Below are positions 24,662 to 34,008 of a stretch of 64,000 nt of DNA, one piece after another (positions within the stretch are counted from its first letter, which is position 1; the number at the start of each line of letters is the position of its first letter). The DNA is from Clostridium hydrogeniformans DSM 21757. GTDB lineage: Bacteria > Bacillota > Clostridia > Clostridiales > Clostridiaceae. The notes beneath the pieces are model-generated. The model made no database searches. It was not told the DNA's origin and saw nothing but the letters and a program-made list of their open reading frames with translations. Made by a program: the position numbers and the translations under genes. Location: NCBI RefSeq assembly GCF_000686705.1, contig NZ_KK366004.1, forward strand, positions 304,084 through 368,083, read 5' to 3'.

Positions 24662-27562
24662 ATGGCAAAAAAAGACACTATTATCCCAAAAGATAATAAT
24701 ATTATAGAAGTGCCAATGGAAGAAGTAATGCCAGAGAATTATCTTCCTTATGCCATAGAGGTGGCTAAGGAGAGAGCTCTTCCAGATGTACGTGATGGAT
24801 TAAAACCTGTTCATAGAAGAATACTTTATGGGGCTTATCTTTTAAAGGCTTTTCCAGATAAGCCTTATTTTAAATCTGCTAGAATAGTAGGAGATATTCT
24901 AGGTAAGTTTCATCCCCATGGAGATGCATCTGTATACGATTCTATGGTAATTATGGCGCAGAATTTTTCAACAAGGGCTCCACTTATTGATGGACATGGT
25001 AACTGGGGATCAATAGATGGGGACAGTGCTGCAGCTATGCGTTATACAGAAGCCAGGCTTACAAATATAGCTTTAGAACTGCTAAAGGATATAGATAAGA
25101 ATGTAGTAGATATGGTACCAAACTACTCTAATACTGAGGAGGAACCAAAGGTACTACCAGCTAGGTACCCTAATCTCTTAGTTAATGGTACCTTTGGAAT
25201 AGCAGTTGGTCTTGCTACAAATATACCACCACATAATTTAGGGGAGGTTATAGATGGAACTCTTGCATACATAGATAATAAGGATATAACAACTAAAGAT
25301 CTTATGGAGTATGTAAAGGGGCCTGATCTTCCAACAGGTGGAATACTTATAGGCAGTGACTCCTTAAGGGCTGCTTATGAAACAGGAGAAGGAAGGGTTA
25401 CTTTAAGAGCTAAGACTTCCATTGAAAAACTTGAAAATGGAAGGCTAGGAATTGTAATTACAGAATTCCCTTACAGAAAGAATAAAGCAAGACTTCTTCA
25501 AACTATTTCAGAAATGACTGGGGATAAAAGACATGCTAAAGCTTTAGAGTCAATTACAGACATAAGGGATGAATCAGATAGAGAAGGTATTAGAGCTGTT
25601 ATTGAATTTAAAAAAGCAGTAGATGAGGATATGGCAGATAAGGTGTTAAAATATCTCTTTAAAAAGACAGATCTTCAGTGTAATATAAGCTTTAATATGG
25701 TTGCACTTGCTGAGGGTAAACCTGAGACTATGGGGCTTAAAACTATATTAACTCACTATGTAAATCACCAAAAAGAAGTTATTACAAGAAGAAGTGAAAG
25801 AGAGCTTGAAATTGCTGAAAAAAGATTCCATATAGTTGAAGGGTTTATAAAAGCTATAGAAGTTTTAGATGAGGTAATTAAGATAATAAGAGGATCAAAG
25901 TCTAAAAAAGATGCAAGAGAGAATCTTATAAAAGAGTTTTCTTTTACAGAACTTCAGGCAGATGCAATCCTTGAACTTATGTTATATAGACTTACAGGTC
26001 TTGAAATAAAAGTATTTGAGAAAGAATATAAGGAACTTGAAAAGATAATAAAAGGATTAAAGAAAATATTAAGTAGTGAGAAAGAACTTTTAAAGGTTAT
26101 AAAAGATGAGTTACTTAGAGTAAAAGAAGAGTATGGTGATTCTAGACGTAGTAAAATAATAGAGGATGAAAGTGAAGCTAAAATAGATTTAGAAGAGCTA
26201 ATAGTAGTTGAGGATACAATGATTACCCTATCTAATGATGGTTTTATAAAGAGGGTAGGTCTTAAATATTACAATAGGCTAAATTTAGATTTAAAAGATA
26301 TTGATTATAGGGAAGGTGACTTTGGGAAGTATTTAATACCTTCTAACACAAAGGATACCTTTGTGGTATTTACTAATAAGGGAAATATGTATCAATTAAA
26401 AGGTAATATGATACCAGAGTATAAGTGGAAGGAAAAAGGAGAAAGATTAGATGAATTAATAAGAGGTCTTGATTTAAATGAGGAATCTATAATTTCCGCC
26501 TTCTCCTTTAATATATTTTCCAGTAGCAAGGTTCTTGTATTTATAAACTCAAAGGGAGGAATAAAGAAGACTTCTTTAGACAATTTCTTATCTTCTTATA
26601 GCAAACTTTCAGCCTTAAAGCTAAAGGAAGGGGAAAATCTTGTAGAGGTTTATCTTAGGGAGTTAGAAGAAGAAGAGAAGTGCTTAAGAATTAAAACCTT
26701 TAAAGGACTTGACTTTACAGTTTCAGAGCCAGAATTGTCTGCTTCTCCTAGAAATAACATAGGTATTTATATGTTTACCTTAAATGGTGAAGATTATATA
26801 GTAGAAACTGAAGTAGTTGTAGAATATCCTATGGCAGAATTTACTTTTGGAATAAACACAAAAGGAGATATTAAAATTTATGATAGAGGAAGAGCAGATG
26901 CTTTTAATAAAGCTAGGGTGAATTCCTTTAAAGATATATTAATATTTACAAAAGAAGGTAAGGTATATAAGATTCCAGGATTTATGGTTCAAAATCTAAG
27001 GGATGTTAAAATTAATATAAGAGATTTAGTAGACGATATGTCAGAAGAGGATTCAGTAGTTTCAGTTATAAGTATTAATGACTATTCAGAAGACTTAGGA
27101 TTATATACATTTACAGCAGGTGGATATATAAAGAAAATGGGAGTTACAGAGCTTCAAGGAGAGATAAGTGGCCAAAGTTATCACAAGCTTAAAGAAAATG
27201 ACTATGTAATAGGGGCAAATTTAGGTAATATCAATGAAGGAACAGCTTTAATTATAAGTAAGGATGGTATGGGTATAAAGTTCCCAGTAGATTCTATAAA
27301 TGATATGAGTAGGAACGCCCAAGGTGTTATAGGTATAAGTCTAAAGGATGAGGATGAAGCTATCTTTGGATATGTAATAAGTTCTGAGGATAATGAAATA
27401 GCAGTGACCTCTAAAGATATAGGTCTTACTATAAATACAGAGAACGGTATAGAAAAACATGTAGATATTTCTTCTATAAAGGTTCAAAATAGGGCTGGAC
27501 GTGGTAATACAATAGTTCCTATGAAAATAGAGGATAGGGTTTCTAAGATTAAGTTATCTTAA
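24662..27562 (+). CDS. parC: DNA topoisomerase IV subunit A
   Basis: 966 residues. The winged-helix/tower domain carries the catalytic Tyr in AAMRYTEARL. The quinolone-binding helix reads GKFHPHGDASVYDSM, with Ala where E. coli GyrA has Ser83 and the acidic residue of position 87 retained. A coiled-coil tower (around residues 370-490) is followed by a long C-terminal domain with beta-pinwheel repeats (for example TLSNDGFIKRV, FTNKGNMYQL, FTAGGYIKKMG). No clear canonical GyrA box is seen, which favours ParC. Makes and rejoins the DNA double-strand break for decatenation. Cotranscribed with parE, 79 nt downstream. Confidence 0.88.
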   Translation: MAKKDTIIPKDNNIIEVPMEEVMPENYLPYAIEVAKERALPDVRDGLKPVHRRILYGAYLLKAFPDKPYFKSARIVGDILGKFHPHGDASVYDSMVIMAQNFSTRAPLIDGHGNWGSIDGDSAAAMRYTEARLTNIALELLKDIDKNVVDMVPNYSNTEEEPKVLPARYPNLLVNGTFGIAVGLATNIPPHNLGEVIDGTLAYIDNKDITTKDLMEYVKGPDLPTGGILIGSDSLRAAYETGEGRVTLRAKTSIEKLENGRLGIVITEFPYRKNKARLLQTISEMTGDKRHAKALESITDIRDESDREGIRAVIEFKKAVDEDMADKVLKYLFKKTDLQCNISFNMVALAEGKPETMGLKTILTHYVNHQKEVITRRSERELEIAEKRFHIVEGFIKAIEVLDEVIKIIRGSKSKKDARENLIKEFSFTELQADAILELMLYRLTGLEIKVFEKEYKELEKIIKGLKKILSSEKELLKVIKDELLRVKEEYGDSRRSKIIEDESEAKIDLEELIVVEDTMITLSNDGFIKRVGLKYYNRLNLDLKDIDYREGDFGKYLIPSNTKDTFVVFTNKGNMYQLKGNMIPEYKWKEKGERLDELIRGLDLNEESIISAFSFNIFSSSKVLVFINSKGGIKKTSLDNFLSSYSKLSALKLKEGENLVEVYLRELEEEEKCLRIKTFKGLDFTVSEPELSASPRNNIGIYMFTLNGEDYIVETEVVVEYPMAEFTFGINTKGDIKIYDRGRADAFNKARVNSFKDILIFTKEGKVYKIPGFMVQNLRDVKINIRDLVDDMSEEDSVVSVISINDYSEDLGLYTFTAGGYIKKMGVTELQGEISGQSYHKLKENDYVIGANLGNINEGTALIISKDGMGIKFPVDSINDMSRNAQGVIGISLKDEDEAIFGYVISSEDNEIAVTSKDIGLTINTENGIEKHVDISSIKVQNRAGRGNTIVPMKIEDRVSKIKLS

Positions 27563-27573
27563 TCTATAGGGAT

Positions 27574-27608
27574 AATAAAGTACTTTTTAGTAGGTACCTT
27601 TTATTTAA
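27574..27608 (+). terminator. weak hairpin, possible terminator
   Basis: AATAAAGTAC and GTACCTTTTATT can pair with bulged bases just after parC, with a T-rich right arm. It is the only candidate stop for the parE-parC transcript. Confidence 0.35.
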
Positions 27609-27781
27609 TCATAAAATTATGTAGGATTAAGTATTTTAAGTTATTATGTTTGTTAAATCTTAAAATAAAGAAGAAGTGTTAACTTGACTTCTAAGGTATA
27701 AAGATTAATAATTTTTATGATATAAGTTAACTAACATAAGAAGTTAATTTAATATTTATCATATAAGAAGGAGTGATGGTT

Positions 27782-28321
27782 ATGAAAAAGGTAATGGTAC
27801 TTCTTGCTAATGGGTTTGAAGAGATTGAAGCATTAACAGTGGTAGATATTTTAAGACGTGGAAATGTTAATTGTCATATGGTAAGTATAGGTGGGAATAA
27901 GGTTAATGGAGCTCATGGTATTGAAGTTATTGCAGATAAAACTTTAGACTCTGTAGAAGAAAACCTATATGATGCAATAGTTCTTCCAGGAGGAATGCCA
28001 GGAGCTGAGAACTTAAAAAATAATACTAGGGTTGTAGAGCTTGTACAAAGATATTATAGTGATAAAAAGTTAGTTTGTGCTATTTGTGCAGCTCCTATGG
28101 TTCTTGGGTATGCAGGAATAATGGAAAATGTAGATTTTACTTGTTATCCTGGATTTGAAGTCCATGTTAAGGATGGAAATAAAAAAGAGGATTTAGTTGT
28201 AAAATCTCACAATATAATAACAGGAAAAGGACCAGCAGCAGCTTTTGAGTTTGCATATTTAATATTGAAGACTTTAGGAAATAAAAATACTGAAGAGATA
28301 AGTAAGGCTATGATGTTTTAA
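27782..28321 (+). CDS. DJ-1/PfpI (YajL-like) family protein
   Basis: 179 residues, one full domain. The nucleophile elbow AICAAP puts Cys at residue 102, and the acidic partner lies in GFEEIEA near the N-terminus; LPGGMPGAENL is the other family landmark. DJ-1 proteins act in protein or metabolite repair (deglycase or chaperone activity has been claimed) and in some cases protease-like roles; the substrate is not predictable. The ATG at 27782 is preferred over GTG/ATG codons upstream because AAGGAG (27768-27773) is 8 nt from it. Monocistronic, ending at a strong terminator. Confidence 0.9.
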   Translation: MKKVMVLLANGFEEIEALTVVDILRRGNVNCHMVSIGGNKVNGAHGIEVIADKTLDSVEENLYDAIVLPGGMPGAENLKNNTRVVELVQRYYSDKKLVCAICAAPMVLGYAGIMENVDFTCYPGFEVHVKDGNKKEDLVVKSHNIITGKGPAAAFEFAYLILKTLGNKNTEEISKAMMF

Positions 28322-28348
28322 GTTTACATAAGTCTTTAATAATAAGAG

Positions 28349-28385
28349 AACCAGCAATTTAATTATAATTGCTGGTTTTTTATTA
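28349..28385 (+). terminator. intrinsic terminator
   Basis: AACCAGCAATT (28349-28359) pairs with AATTGCTGGTT (28367-28377) and is followed by T residues. Confidence 0.9.
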
Positions 28386-28448
28386 TATAAAAATTTGTAG
28401 GTGGAAATTACTTCTATAGATTAGTCGAAAGTTGTAACAAAAATATTC

Positions 28449-28478
28449 TTTACAAAATATAATACACTAGTGTACTAT
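28449..28478 (+). promoter_or_regulatory. promoter with palindromic operator for the YtrA-type operon
   Basis: TTTACA (28449-28454), an 18-nt spacer and TACTAT (28473-28478) form a plausible sigma-A promoter. The perfect 12-bp palindrome TACACTAGTGTA (28463-28474) lies in the spacer and touches the -10. This is the expected place for autorepression by the GntR protein encoded 40 nt downstream. Confidence 0.55.
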
Positions 28479-28518
28479 TTAATTAATACAGCAATACAAA
28501 GGTGGTGAATAAACATAA

Positions 28519-28875
28519 ATGGATTTTCAGTTTAATTCAAAGGAACCTATATATTTTCAGATAGTTAATTATATAAAAAGAAAGATTGTATCAGGAGAAT
28601 TTGAGGAGGGGGAAAAATTGCCATCAGTAAGGGATTTAGCAAGAGAACTTAAGGTGAATCCTAATACTATACAAAGGGTTTACACGGAACTTGAGAATGA
28701 AAACCTTGTATATACTCAAAGAGGACTTGGTAAATTTGTTAATGGGGATTTTAAAAATATAAATAAAATAAGAAAAGAAATAAGCACAGAGATTTTAGAC
28801 AATTTTATAAAAGAATTAAGGGAGTTAGGATTTACTAAAGATGAGGTAATAAATATTATAAGTGAGAGGTATTAG
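28519..28875 (+). CDS. GntR family (YtrA subfamily) transcriptional regulator
   Basis: 118 residues. The winged HTH (PIYFQIVNYIKRKIVSGEF, then LPSVRDLARELKVNPNTIQRVYTELE) is followed by only ~45 residues, the short dimerising tail of the YtrA subfamily. YtrA proteins usually repress the ABC transporter operon they head, as here. The ATG has GGTGGTGA about 11 nt upstream, a slightly long spacing. The next gene begins 11 nt after its stop. Confidence 0.9.
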   Translation: MDFQFNSKEPIYFQIVNYIKRKIVSGEFEEGEKLPSVRDLARELKVNPNTIQRVYTELENENLVYTQRGLGKFVNGDFKNINKIRKEISTEILDNFIKELRELGFTKDEVINIISERY

Positions 28876-28886
28876 GAGGGATTAAA

Positions 28887-29582
28887 GTGAATGATTTATT
28901 GTGCATAGATAACCTTAAGAAGAGTTATGGAAGAAAAGAAGTGTTAAAAGGAATAAACTTGAAGCTTGATAAAGGAAAAGTTTTAGGGATTCTTGGGCCA
29001 AATGGAAGTGGAAAGACTACTCTTTTAAATATATTAGGTGGATTTTTAAAACCTAGTTCAGGAAAGATTCTTATAGATGAGGAAATATTATCAATAGAAA
29101 GTAAAAGATCAATATCTTTTATGCAGGATAAAAATATATTTTCACCTTGGATGAAGGTAATAGATGCTATGGAATTCTATAAAGATTTTTTTGAGGATTT
29201 TAACTATGGTAAGGCAGAAGCTATCATAGAAAAAATGAATATAGATAAAAAAGATAAGATAAAAAGCTTATCTAAGGGGACCATAGAAAAATTATCTTTA
29301 GCCCTAACATTAGCAAGAGATTCAAGGATTTATATATTAGATGAGCCTATAGCAGGAGTGGATCCTGTAGCCCGTGAAATTATTATAGATAATATTATAG
29401 ATAATTTAAATGAAGGATCTTCTATGATAATAACCACTCATTTAGTAAATGAGCTGGAGAGAATTTTTGATGAGGTAGCTTTTATAAGGGATGGAATAAT
29501 AGTTAAGACTGGAAGTGCAGAAGATTTAAGGATAAGTAATAATAAATCTATTGAAGAATTATATAAGGATATTTTTAGGTAG
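28887..29582 (+). CDS. ABC transporter ATP-binding protein
   Basis: 231 residues, a single nucleotide-binding domain: Walker A GPNGSGKT, signature LSKGTIEKLS (a variant of LSGGQ), Walker B IYILDEPIAGVD and H-loop TTHLVNE. GTG start with AGGAGGG 6 nt upstream. It lies between a YtrA-type regulator and a membrane protein, the standard plan of a YtrABC-like exporter or cell-envelope stress system. Confidence 0.9.
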   Translation: MNDLLCIDNLKKSYGRKEVLKGINLKLDKGKVLGILGPNGSGKTTLLNILGGFLKPSSGKILIDEEILSIESKRSISFMQDKNIFSPWMKVIDAMEFYKDFFEDFNYGKAEAIIEKMNIDKKDKIKSLSKGTIEKLSLALTLARDSRIYILDEPIAGVDPVAREIIIDNIIDNLNEGSSMIITTHLVNELERIFDEVAFIRDGIIVKTGSAEDLRISNNKSIEELYKDIFR

Positions 29583-29596
29583 GAGGGAGTTATTAT

Positions 29597-30319
29597 ATGC
29601 TTAAAATATTAAAGTACAGCTTAAAGGAATATAAATGGGTTTATATAGCAGAAGCTTTAGGGATTATAGCCTTTACTATAGGTACTAATTTAAGTGAAGA
29701 TATTAATATCAAAGTAATTACTAGTTTTTTATCCATAGTAATGTTTGTAAATTTTATTATGCAAATAATGCTTTTTTCTTTTCAACTATCTACTGAAAGA
29801 GGGAGAATGCTTTTTATGGCACCTATAAAAGGAAAAAGTTTTTTCGTAAGTAAGGTAGTTGAGTTTTTTGCAGCAAATACCTTCATAATATTATCAGGAG
29901 TTTTTATATTGGCTATAAGTTCTTTAGGCAATAATGAATTAAGTAGTGGTCTATTAAGATTCATTTATGAGAATTTTGGCAATATGTTAAAGTTATCAAC
30001 TATTTATTTTATAATAATAAGTTTAATTACTTTAGTAGGATCTATAACTAATAATGGACTTGTTGTAGTACTTTCTTCTATAATTGGAAATCTTATAATT
30101 ACATTAGGACTCGGGAAGTTAAACCATTTATGCAATATATGGTTTGAAGATTATATCTATAAGGTTTCTTATAATGATTCCACTAAAGTTTTTTATAGTG
30201 TAGGAGATATTATGAATTCTAGTTTAAATCTTGTATATATAGGATTAACTATTATTATAATTGGAGGACTTATATATTTTTCTTCTAAGATCTTAGATAA
30301 AAAATTAGATATAATTTAG
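29597..30319 (+). CDS. ABC transporter permease
   Basis: 240 residues with six hydrophobic helices, about residues 15-32, 40-65, 88-110, 130-150, 155-175 and 215-235. An ABC-2-like permease without a sharp family motif; assigned mainly by context as the membrane partner of the ATPase 14 nt upstream. RBS is AGGAGGGAG. It ends the operon; a long hairpin lies about 155 nt downstream. Confidence 0.75.
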   Translation: MLKILKYSLKEYKWVYIAEALGIIAFTIGTNLSEDINIKVITSFLSIVMFVNFIMQIMLFSFQLSTERGRMLFMAPIKGKSFFVSKVVEFFAANTFIILSGVFILAISSLGNNELSSGLLRFIYENFGNMLKLSTIYFIIISLITLVGSITNNGLVVVLSSIIGNLIITLGLGKLNHLCNIWFEDYIYKVSYNDSTKVFYSVGDIMNSSLNLVYIGLTIIIIGGLIYFSSKILDKKLDII

Positions 30320-30475
30320 TCAATAGAAGAAAAAAATACACTATAGTATTAGAAGAAGGATAATATAAGGAGGGGATTTAGAATTATAAATTTTAGAATC
30401 CCTAAGTGGGAATAGGTAAGTTATATTAAAAATATTTATAATAATTTAATTAAGTTACCGTTAAAATAATAAAAG

Positions 30476-30532
30476 TCTAACATTATAAAAACTATGGAAT
30501 CATTATGATTTCATAGTTTTTATAATGTTAGA
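30476..30532. other. 26-bp near-perfect hairpin
   Basis: TCTAACATTATAAAAACTAT and six further bases (30476-30501) pair with 30507-30532, with only one G-T wobble, around a 5-nt loop. There is no T run directly after it. It lies midway between the ABC permease gene and the M16 peptidase gene, in a 317-nt gap that is otherwise featureless. It may act as a terminator on both strands. Confidence 0.6.
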
Positions 30533-30636
30533 TATATTTGCTTTAATATAATATATGATATTATAATTAGTCTAGTGAACTATAAGATTTTATGTAAATA
30601 TTAAATCATTAGATAGGGGTTAAAGGAGTAATTAAA

Positions 30637-31836
30637 ATGGAAACTATAACTTTAAATAATGGAGTTAAGATAATATATGAATATAGAAGGGGAGATTTAA
30701 CATCTTTTTCTATAGGTTTAGATGCTGGGGCGTTAAGAGAAGAAGGATACACAAAAGGATGCGCTCATTTTGTGGAGCATATGGTTTTTAAGGGGACAGA
30801 CATATTAAATGAAGATGAGATAAATAATAGACTAGATAAAGTTTTTGGATTTAATAATGCTATGACTAATTATCCTTATTTGGTATATTACGGCACATGC
30901 CTTTCAGAGGATTTAAATGAGGCTTTTTCCTTATATGGCAGCATAGTTACTAAACCTTCCTTTAAGGAAGAAGGATTTAAAGAAGAAAAACATATAATAA
31001 TCCAAGAGGCTATGGAGTGGAAAGAGGATTTAGAACAATATATTGAAGATGAGCTTTTGTATAATTCTTTTAATAAAAGAAGAATTAAAGATATAATAAT
31101 TGGACGAGAGGAAGAGTTGAAAAATATAACCTTAGAGGAAGTAAAAGACTTTTATAATAAGCACTATATAGGAGAAAATATGGTGATATCTTTTGTTACA
31201 TCAAAAGGAATAGAAGAAATTAAAGAACTAGTTTCTAGAAACTTTAAGGATATATCAGTGGGGAAAAAATTAAAGGCTTTAGACTTTAAGGAAAATATAA
31301 AGGAAGGAGTTTATAAAAAGTCTATAGAGGGATTAAAAGGAAGTAAGATTTTATATGGCTTTGACATAGGAAATCTTAATGAAAAAGAGATAGAGGCTTT
31401 ATATATATTTAATATGTTTTTTGGAGAAGGGGTAAGCTCTATTCTTTTTTCTAATATAAGAACTAAGGAAGGCTTAGCATATGAAATAAAATCAAATATA
31501 AAATATGAAAAAGGAATTAGACTTTTCACTATATATGGAAGTTCTTCTAAGGATAAAATAGATATAATGAAAGACATTATAGATAATATAATTTTAAATA
31601 TTAAGGACTACATAACAACCATAGAAGATTTAGAGGTATATAAGAAGAGGCTTTTAATGAAATTTGCTGTTAATGAAGAAAGTTCTATAAGAAGGGCACT
31701 AAGACTTTGTACTAATGATATAATGTTTAATACTGATATCCATAAGAAAGAAATAATAAAGGAAGTTAATGAGGAATTTATATTAGAAGTAGTGGAGAAA
31801 GTTTTTAAAAAAGGAGCATTACAAATATTTAAGTAG
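30637..31836 (+). CDS. M16 family zinc metallopeptidase
   Basis: 399 residues. The inverted zinc motif HFVEH is at residues 44-48 (GCAHFVEHMVFKGT), with a downstream Glu in the QEAMEWKEDLEQ segment as likely third ligand and a C-terminal homologous half with the RTKEGLAYEI loop. Members (PqqL, MPP, YmxG-like) degrade peptides in a two-domain clamshell. Slightly short for the family but intact. AAAGGAG precedes the ATG. RecJ follows 17 nt downstream, so the two are probably cotranscribed. Confidence 0.88.
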   Translation: METITLNNGVKIIYEYRRGDLTSFSIGLDAGALREEGYTKGCAHFVEHMVFKGTDILNEDEINNRLDKVFGFNNAMTNYPYLVYYGTCLSEDLNEAFSLYGSIVTKPSFKEEGFKEEKHIIIQEAMEWKEDLEQYIEDELLYNSFNKRRIKDIIIGREEELKNITLEEVKDFYNKHYIGENMVISFVTSKGIEEIKELVSRNFKDISVGKKLKALDFKENIKEGVYKKSIEGLKGSKILYGFDIGNLNEKEIEALYIFNMFFGEGVSSILFSNIRTKEGLAYEIKSNIKYEKGIRLFTIYGSSSKDKIDIMKDIIDNIILNIKDYITTIEDLEVYKKRLLMKFAVNEESSIRRALRLCTNDIMFNTDIHKKEIIKEVNEEFILEVVEKVFKKGALQIFK

Positions 31837-31853
31837 TAAAGAAGAGGTTTTAA

Positions 31854-33608
31854 ATGGAAAAGTGGTTAGTTAGAAATGTAAAAGCAGATTATAAGTTTTA
31901 TAGTGATGCTTTAAAGGTAGATGAAGTTATAGCAAGACTTCTTATAAATAGAGGAATAAATGATTTAAACGAGGCAAGAGAGTTTTTAAATCCAAGTGTT
32001 AAGGATTTAAATCCTCCATATTTATTAGAGGATTTAACAAAAGCTGTAGAGATTATGAGGGATTCTATAGAGAGAAAAGAGAAGATTTTAATTGTAGGAG
32101 ACTATGATGTAGATGGGGTTATAAGTACTTATATACTTTATAGGACTTTAAAGACATGTGGTGCAAATGTTACCTATCATATACCTCATAGGATAACAGA
32201 AGGTTATGGAATAAATGTAGATATAATAAATAGGGCCAAGGAAGAGAAGGTAGACCTTATAATAACCTGTGATAATGGAATAGCTGCTTTAGAACAAATA
32301 AAACATTGCAAAAAGCTAGGGATGAAAATTATAGTTACAGATCACCATGATATAGCTTTTGTAGAGGAAAATAATAAAAGAAGATATGTTCTTCCAGAGG
32401 CTGATGCAGTTGTAAATCCTAAAAGAAATGATTGTATGTATCCATTTAAGAAGCTTTGTGGCGCTGGAATTGCTTTTAAGTTTTCAGAGTTTTTATATGA
32501 AACCTTAGGATTTTCACCCTCATATTCTGAAGACCTCTTGGAATTTGCGGCTATTGCCACAGTTTGTGATGTGGTAGATTTAATTGGAGAAAATAGGATT
32601 ATAGTATCTAAGGGGTTAGAAAAAATAAATAATAGTAGTAATTATGGTTTAAATGCTCTATTTGAAGCAACAGGACTTAAGGGGAAGGACATAGGAGCTT
32701 ACCATTTAGGTTTTGTTATAGGGCCTTGTATAAATGCTACAGGAAGACTTGAAACAGCAGAGTTATCACTAAAACTCCTTATGAGTAGCTCGAAAGAGGA
32801 AGGAGAGCTTTATGCTAAGAAGTTATTTGAATTAAATAAAGAAAGACAAGATATGACTAGCCATGGAGTAGAAAGAGCAATTGAAATAGTAGAAGAAGGC
32901 TCAGGGGATGATAAAGTTCTTGTTATATATATAGATGATATCCATGAAAGTATAGCTGGAATAATAGCAGGACGTATAAAAGAAAGATATAATCTGCCTA
33001 CCTTTGTTATTACTAAGGCTCATGAGGGAGCAAAGGGCTCAGGGCGTTCCATAGAGGGATATAATATGTTTGAAGAAATGGTAAAATGCAAAGAGTTCAT
33101 GGAGAAGTTTGGTGGGCATCCTATGGCAGCAGGATTATCCTTAAAAAATGAGAATATCGATCCTCTGAGGAGAAAACTTAATAATGTATGTACATTAAGT
33201 GAAGAGGATATAGTACCTAAGATAACCTTAGATATGGCTTTAAAGCCACAAGATATAGGCTTATCTTTAGTTAAGACTTTGGAGAGATTAGAACCCTTTG
33301 GTAAAGGTAATTCTAAGCCGGTATTTGGAGCTAAGGGAGTAAAAGCTTTAAGAGGAAATCTTATGGGAAAGGATAAAAACTTTTTAAAGCTTAAACTAAG
33401 TTATGGAGATGCTTTCTTTGATGGGGTAATGTTTAATAAAGTAGAAAATCTTGTGGAAGAAGTTAATAATAAATATGGAGAAGGTACTTTTGAGAGATTT
33501 TTAAATGGAGATAATACTCTAGAGTTAGATTTAGTTTTTAATTTAGAAATAAATGAATTTAATAATAGAGAATATCTACAGCTTATGATAAAGAGCTTTA
33601 GAATATAA
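31854..33608 (+). CDS. recJ: single-stranded-DNA-specific exonuclease RecJ
   Basis: 584 residues. The DHH phosphoesterase motifs are intact: GDYDVDG (Asp83, 85, 87), VTDHHD and a DHHA1 domain with GSGRS followed by KFGGHPMAAGLS. RecJ digests single-stranded DNA 5' to 3' in recombination and mismatch repair. The length matches the short RecJ core with OB domain. Start ATG with AAGAGG 7 nt upstream. Confidence 0.93.
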   Translation: MEKWLVRNVKADYKFYSDALKVDEVIARLLINRGINDLNEAREFLNPSVKDLNPPYLLEDLTKAVEIMRDSIERKEKILIVGDYDVDGVISTYILYRTLKTCGANVTYHIPHRITEGYGINVDIINRAKEEKVDLIITCDNGIAALEQIKHCKKLGMKIIVTDHHDIAFVEENNKRRYVLPEADAVVNPKRNDCMYPFKKLCGAGIAFKFSEFLYETLGFSPSYSEDLLEFAAIATVCDVVDLIGENRIIVSKGLEKINNSSNYGLNALFEATGLKGKDIGAYHLGFVIGPCINATGRLETAELSLKLLMSSSKEEGELYAKKLFELNKERQDMTSHGVERAIEIVEEGSGDDKVLVIYIDDIHESIAGIIAGRIKERYNLPTFVITKAHEGAKGSGRSIEGYNMFEEMVKCKEFMEKFGGHPMAAGLSLKNENIDPLRRKLNNVCTLSEEDIVPKITLDMALKPQDIGLSLVKTLERLEPFGKGNSKPVFGAKGVKALRGNLMGKDKNFLKLKLSYGDAFFDGVMFNKVENLVEEVNNKYGEGTFERFLNGDNTLELDLVFNLEINEFNNREYLQLMIKSFRI

Positions 33609-33637
33609 AATATTTATTTATAAGGATAAGAGAAAAT

Positions 33638-33671
33638 AAAAGTCTCAATTAATCTTGAGGCTTTTATTTTA
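33638..33671 (+). terminator. intrinsic terminator
   Basis: AAAAGTCTCAA pairs with TTGAGGCTTTT (one wobble) and is followed by ATTTTAT. It ends the peptidase-recJ transcript. The following ~340 bases up to 34008 hold no other gene or strong structure that I can see. Confidence 0.8.
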
Positions 33672-34008
33672 TATATAAACTGTTTATATAAAATAAAAGT
33701 TTGTAAGTTTACAATGGTTAAATGAAGAGTTAATGGTAAATAAAAGGATAAATTTCCTTTTATGTAGAATAAAAGGATAGTAATTTAAAACTTTACTATA
33801 TATGTATAATGTGAGATTTTTGCAAAATACAAGTTTAATATAAAGTCATAGTAAATAAGTTAGATATAAATATAAGGAGAATCTCATAATAACAAAGGAA
33901 ATTAACTTTTAAATATAAGTATATGTGAAATATAAAAAGTTAAAATTATTTATATGGAGTATTGAAAATAGGATATGAAAAATTAAGTATAAAGTAGGGG
34001 TAGTGTAT

